Part shown: one piece after another, positions 61,697 to 64,000 of the stretch
How positions within the stretch are numbered: the stretch's first letter is position 1
How the letters are laid out: each line of letters starts with the position of its first letter
Source of the DNA: Paenibacillus phytorum
GTDB taxonomy: Bacteria > Bacillota > Bacilli > Paenibacillales > NBRC-103111
Reading direction: 5' to 3'
Length of the DNA stretch: 64,000 bases
Assembly: GCF_013141715.1 (NCBI RefSeq)
Contig: NZ_WHOA01000009.1
Location: 46,812 to 110,811, forward strand
Position numbers and translations under genes: made by a program
Notes under the pieces: generated by a model
What the model was told of the DNA's origin: nothing
Databases searched by the model: none
What the model saw: the letters and a program-made list of their open reading frames with translations, nothing else

Positions 61697-62458
61697 TTAG
61701 TAACCAAGCGACGCTCCGCCATCAACGGGAAGAGCTACACCGGTTATAAAACCAGATTGAGGGTTGGCCAAGAAGAGCGCGGCTTGGGCAACTTCTTCCG
61801 AAGTAGCCGGCCGACCCAGCGCATGCATATCATTCAAGGACTGAATAGTTGCTACTGGATCATCCTGTTCTTGAATCCATTGTTGCAAGAGTGGCGTAGA
61901 GACACCGGCTGGGCAGATACAATTTACACGAATCCCATCCGTCGCGTAGTCCAATGCTAGAGATTTCGTCATTGCGATAACTCCGCCTTTGGTTGCTGCA
62001 TAAACGGGATTCATCTTTTGCCCAACTAAACCGTTTAAAGAAGCCATATTAACGATTGCTCCGCGCGTTTCCCTTAATTCGGGGAGCGAATGCTTGATCA
62101 TAAGGAAAACACTCTTCAAATTAATGTTGATCAGGCGATCCCACTCGTCCAGTTCAATATCCTCTAGATACTTAGGCAAAATGACGGCTGCGTTATTCAC
62201 GATTACATCCAGTTGACCAAATACACGTAAGGTCTCTTGGATAAGCGCTCGAACATCCTCTTCCTTCGAAACATCGGTCTTCACTACTGCAGCGTATAGT
62301 CCGGCTGACGTTAACTCAACTGCCAATCGGGCGGCTTCCTTCACATTCCAGTCCGCGATCACAACCTTCGCGCCTTGTGCTGCGAATAAACGTACAATCG
62401 CTTCGCCAATTCCTGATCCACCACCCGTCACGATGGCCGTTTTTCCAGTCAGAAGCAT
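61697..62458 (-). CDS. Short-chain dehydrogenase/reductase (candidate 2-keto-3-deoxy-fuconate dehydrogenase)
   Basis: 253-aa classical SDR. TGGGSGIG binds the dinucleotide, VIADW after strand 2 with its Asp points to NAD, NNAAV and MASLNG supply structural and catalytic Ser positions, and YAATKGG carries the Tyr-x3-Lys pair. PVDGGASLGY ends the protein. It is first in an operon with the enolase-superfamily enzyme (40 bp gap), with a GntR-type operator 58 bp before its start. L-fucose/2-keto-3-deoxy-fuconate chemistry is inferred from context. Confidence 0.87.
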   Translation of the reverse strand: MLLTGKTAIVTGGGSGIGEAIVRLFAAQGAKVVIADWNVKEAARLAVELTSAGLYAAVVKTDVSKEEDVRALIQETLRVFGQLDVIVNNAAVILPKYLEDIELDEWDRLININLKSVFLMIKHSLPELRETRGAIVNMASLNGLVGQKMNPVYAATKGGVIAMTKSLALDYATDGIRVNCICPAGVSTPLLQQWIQEQDDPVATIQSLNDMHALGRPATSEEVAQAALFLANPQSGFITGVALPVDGGASLGY

Positions 62459-62515
62459 CTTGGTTGGCCTCCATTCCTTTTTATAAAGAGTTATTATTTT
62501 TATGATAAATCATTT

Positions 62516-62527
62516 ATCGTGTATGAT
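62516..62527. promoter_or_regulatory. Putative GntR/FCD operator of the SDR operon
   Basis: ATCGTGTATGAT, identical to the copy before the cytoplasmic GH95 gene, in the 83-bp gap between the GntR gene and the SDR gene. Confidence 0.6.
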
Positions 62528-62541
62528 TATTGTCAAAAAAA

Positions 62542-63207
62542 TTAAATAAAAAAGCTTCTAGTACGCACGTGCGAGTTACTCAAATGCTGCAGCAAAGCTT
62601 GTTCCGCTTCCTCAACATTCCTTGCAGCCAAACAACTTACAACCAGCATGTGTTCATTCCATTCCTCTTCAATCACTTGCTGATCCATTCCTTTTTGAAT
62701 AACCGATAGATATCTCTGAATTCTCTGTATATACATCGCGATCAAGTTCTTCAAGGAATGGTTTGCACAGAAATCCAGTATTAAACCATGCAAGCTTTGG
62801 TTCATCTCAGCTATCAAATTGATTTTCTCTTCCATTTCCATCGGCTTTCTGTTAGACCATCTTTTCATGTCTGCTTTCAAATCAACCAACAATGAATCAG
62901 GTATATTGGGGGCTGCTTTTCTAATTGCCAAGCATTCTAATTCCATTCTGATTTCAAAGATTTCATCCAACTCTTGCAGAGACATCTCCGTTGCATACAT
63001 GCCTTTGAATGGCACCATATTCACCAAGCCCTCAGCAGTCAATCTAGATAGTGCTTCACGAATAGGGATATTGCTGACCTCAAGTTCACGGGCTAATTGA
63101 TCGATATTGATTTTATCCCCTGGAGCAATATGGTGATTGAGGATTTGTTCTTTCAATAAAGCATAAATTTCATCTGTCAGAACGTACCGGTTTAAACTTT
63201 TTTTCAA
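62542..63207 (-). CDS. GntR-family (FadR/FCD subfamily) transcriptional regulator, second copy
   Basis: 221-aa paralogue of the regulator at 24.2-24.8 kb. I place the start at the TTG at 63207 (LKKSLNRYVLTDEIY), nine bases after GGAG; this aligns exactly with the N-terminus of the paralogue and leaves the operator at 63234-63245 outside the coding region. The winged helix (KINIDQLARELEVSNIPIREALSRL) is nearly identical to the first copy. The FCD domain begins SLQELDEIFEIRMELECLAIRKA. It is divergent in ligand-domain sequence, so the two may sense different acids through the same sites. Confidence 0.88.
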   Translation of the reverse strand: MKKSLNRYVLTDEIYALLKEQILNHHIAPGDKINIDQLARELEVSNIPIREALSRLTAEGLVNMVPFKGMYATEMSLQELDEIFEIRMELECLAIRKAAPNIPDSLLVDLKADMKRWSNRKPMEMEEKINLIAEMNQSLHGLILDFCANHSLKNLIAMYIQRIQRYLSVIQKGMDQQVIEEEWNEHMLVVSCLAARNVEEAEQALLQHLSNSHVRTRSFFI

Positions 63208-63233
63208 AAACTTCAGCTCCACCCCGCATTCGA

Positions 63234-63245
63234 ATCGTACACGAT
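63234..63245. promoter_or_regulatory. Putative GntR/FCD operator upstream of the second regulator
   Basis: ATCGTACACGAT (complement ATCGTGTACGAT), 26 bp before the proposed start. Confidence 0.6.
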
Positions 63246-63783
63246 TTATGATATCAGTTAAATGACTACTGCACAACATATTTTGTATTTATACATTGGA
63301 ATTAATGTAACATTCAATGTACCACCGACAAGGCCGGTAATGGGGGAAAAGAGGCGTTTTGTTTTCATTTTCAGCTTCTTATCTACTATGGATTGGCGTA
63401 TATTCAATGGACTGTTAGGTACAGGATACCCTGCACCTAACATAATAAACACACACTCCCTTTATTGTGTTCTTGGACCACAGTTCAACGGGTTCAAAAG
63501 TTTGCGGTTCACTCTTGAGCGAGCAGGTCTATCGGATCACCTTGACTATCCTTCAGTTGCACTTAGTTGCTGACGTATTGAATAGAACAACAGCATTTTT
63601 TCCGATATTTTGTAACTTTTACCAGTACGTTCCAGTATGAGTCAACAAACGTATAAGAACCAGTCAATAATTCCTTGCTGCTGTGCGGACGCCCTATCCC
63701 AAAGTCCAATTATCTCATTTGCCCCTGCACGAAGAAGCGGTCCGTATCGCCAACTTCGGAAACGTTAAACACACCGCAATAAT
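63246..63783. other. Intergenic stretch without a supported gene
   Basis: Short open frames on both strands lack ribosome-binding sites and recognisable motifs. A near-perfect inverted repeat, GTTAGGTACAG/CTGCACCTAAC, lies at about 63413-63441. Nothing else could be assigned. Confidence 0.5.
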
Positions 63784-63817
63784 AAAAAAAGAGCTAGCAA
63801 AAATACCGCTAACTCTC
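63784..63817 (-). terminator. Terminator of the HupE/UreJ-like gene
   Basis: Minus-strand stem AGAGTTAGC/GCTAGCTCT with a 9-nt loop and seven T, 23 bp after the stop. Confidence 0.85.
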
Positions 63818-63840
63818 GTATTGATCAATGAATGGCCTAA

Positions 63841-64000
63841 TTACAATCTTTCAATCAACCAATAAAATGCCAGAACAAAAATAAGGCAAGACGTTGAAAT
63901 CATCATTTTACGATACCACGGGAACCTTCGCAGCCAAATCAAAAGGGGCAGTAGTAGGCATAAGACCATCAGTTGGCCCGCTTCTACACCTAAATTGAAC
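63841..64000 (-). CDS. HupE/UreJ-family membrane protein, C-terminal part (runs off right edge)
   Basis: The last 52 codons of a gene entering from the right read FNLGVEAGQL, then two hydrophobic helices (MVLCLLLPLLIWL and STSCLIFVLAFYW), and end WLIERL. The FNLGVE-GQ motif and the closing YW-IERL are typical of the HupE/UreJ-2 family of putative metal or nickel permeases. A terminator follows. The start is outside the window. Confidence 0.7.
   Translation of the reverse strand, partial: FNLGVEAGQLMVLCLLLPLLIWLRRFPWYRKMMISTSCLIFVLAFYWLIERL

Noticed and set aside
63262..63573. Plus-strand ORF of 103 codons near the right edge
   Set aside because: No RBS, no recognisable motif, and it overlaps the second regulator's promoter; not supported as a gene.
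63683..63865. 60-codon plus-strand ORF
   Set aside because: It runs across the terminator and the 3' end of the HupE/UreJ-like gene on the other strand, so it is not credible.

Overview
The window looks like a chromosomal segment of a Paenibacillaceae bacterium (Paenibacillus or a close relative). The reasons are Gram-positive ribosome-binding sites with frequent TTG/GTG starts, YesN-type and membrane-anchored AraC regulators, LplABC-type sugar transporters, very large multi-modular secreted glycosidases, a CydABS oxidase and a TatA. No tRNA, rRNA, CRISPR array or intact insertion sequence was seen. Almost everything from 6 kb onward is on the minus strand.

Layout. 0-3.3 kb: a Cd/Zn-type P-ATPase (cadA) with its ArsR-family metal sensor and a palindromic operator, next to a 5'-truncated flavin monooxygenase. 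3.4-6.1 kb: a cytochrome bd operon (small membrane ORF, cydA, cydB, 33-aa cydS) behind an FNR-type box placed at about -41.5. 6.1-9.5 kb: a lone amino-acid-type binding lipoprotein, then an operon of a Tat-exported two-domain multicopper oxidase, a ZIP metal transporter and TatA. 9.8-23 kb: mixed metabolic genes (AraC regulator with PhyH dioxygenase, NHL protein, esterase, soluble chemoreceptor behind an attenuator-like leader, heparinase-II/III-like lyase, two flavin monooxygenases), plus decayed genes and an array of intergenic repeats. 23-38 kb: a carbohydrate locus (SGNH esterase, GntR/FCD regulator, giant GH27 protein, LplA/B/C-type transporter, membrane AraC regulator, intracellular GH95). 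38-46.5 kb: VOC protein, deacetylase, ytoI and the glyoxylate-shunt pair aceB/aceA, in which aceA is broken by a short deletion. 46.8-59.5 kb: a YesN-type regulator and two secreted giants, a GH101 endo-alpha-N-acetylgalactosaminidase-like enzyme carrying a cohesin and a GH95 alpha-L-fucosidase-like enzyme carrying a dockerin. 59.9-63.2 kb: a probable L-fucose oxidation operon (SDR, fuconate-dehydratase-like enolase-superfamily enzyme, fuconolactonase-like fragment fused to a lutC fragment) with a second GntR/FCD regulator. The right edge carries the C-terminus of a HupE/UreJ-type membrane protein.

How the parts fit. The most coherent story is fucosylated O-glycan use. A cohesin on the GH101 protein could dock the dockerin-bearing GH95 fucosidase outside the cell, a second GH95 acts inside, and released L-fucose could be oxidised to pyruvate plus L-lactate by the 60-62 kb operon. 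Two paralogous GntR/FCD regulators have almost identical DNA-binding domains, and a 12-bp palindrome (ATCRTGYAYGAT) lies just upstream of five transcription units of this network (SGNH esterase, both regulators, cytoplasmic GH95, SDR operon).

A second theme is ongoing gene decay. The flavin monooxygenase, an AraC regulator, an aldo/keto reductase, aceA, the fuconolactonase and lutC are all truncated, frameshifted or internally deleted. Intergenic DNA holds three kinds of repeat arrays that the genes do not explain. All functional statements come from reading motifs and context without database searches.
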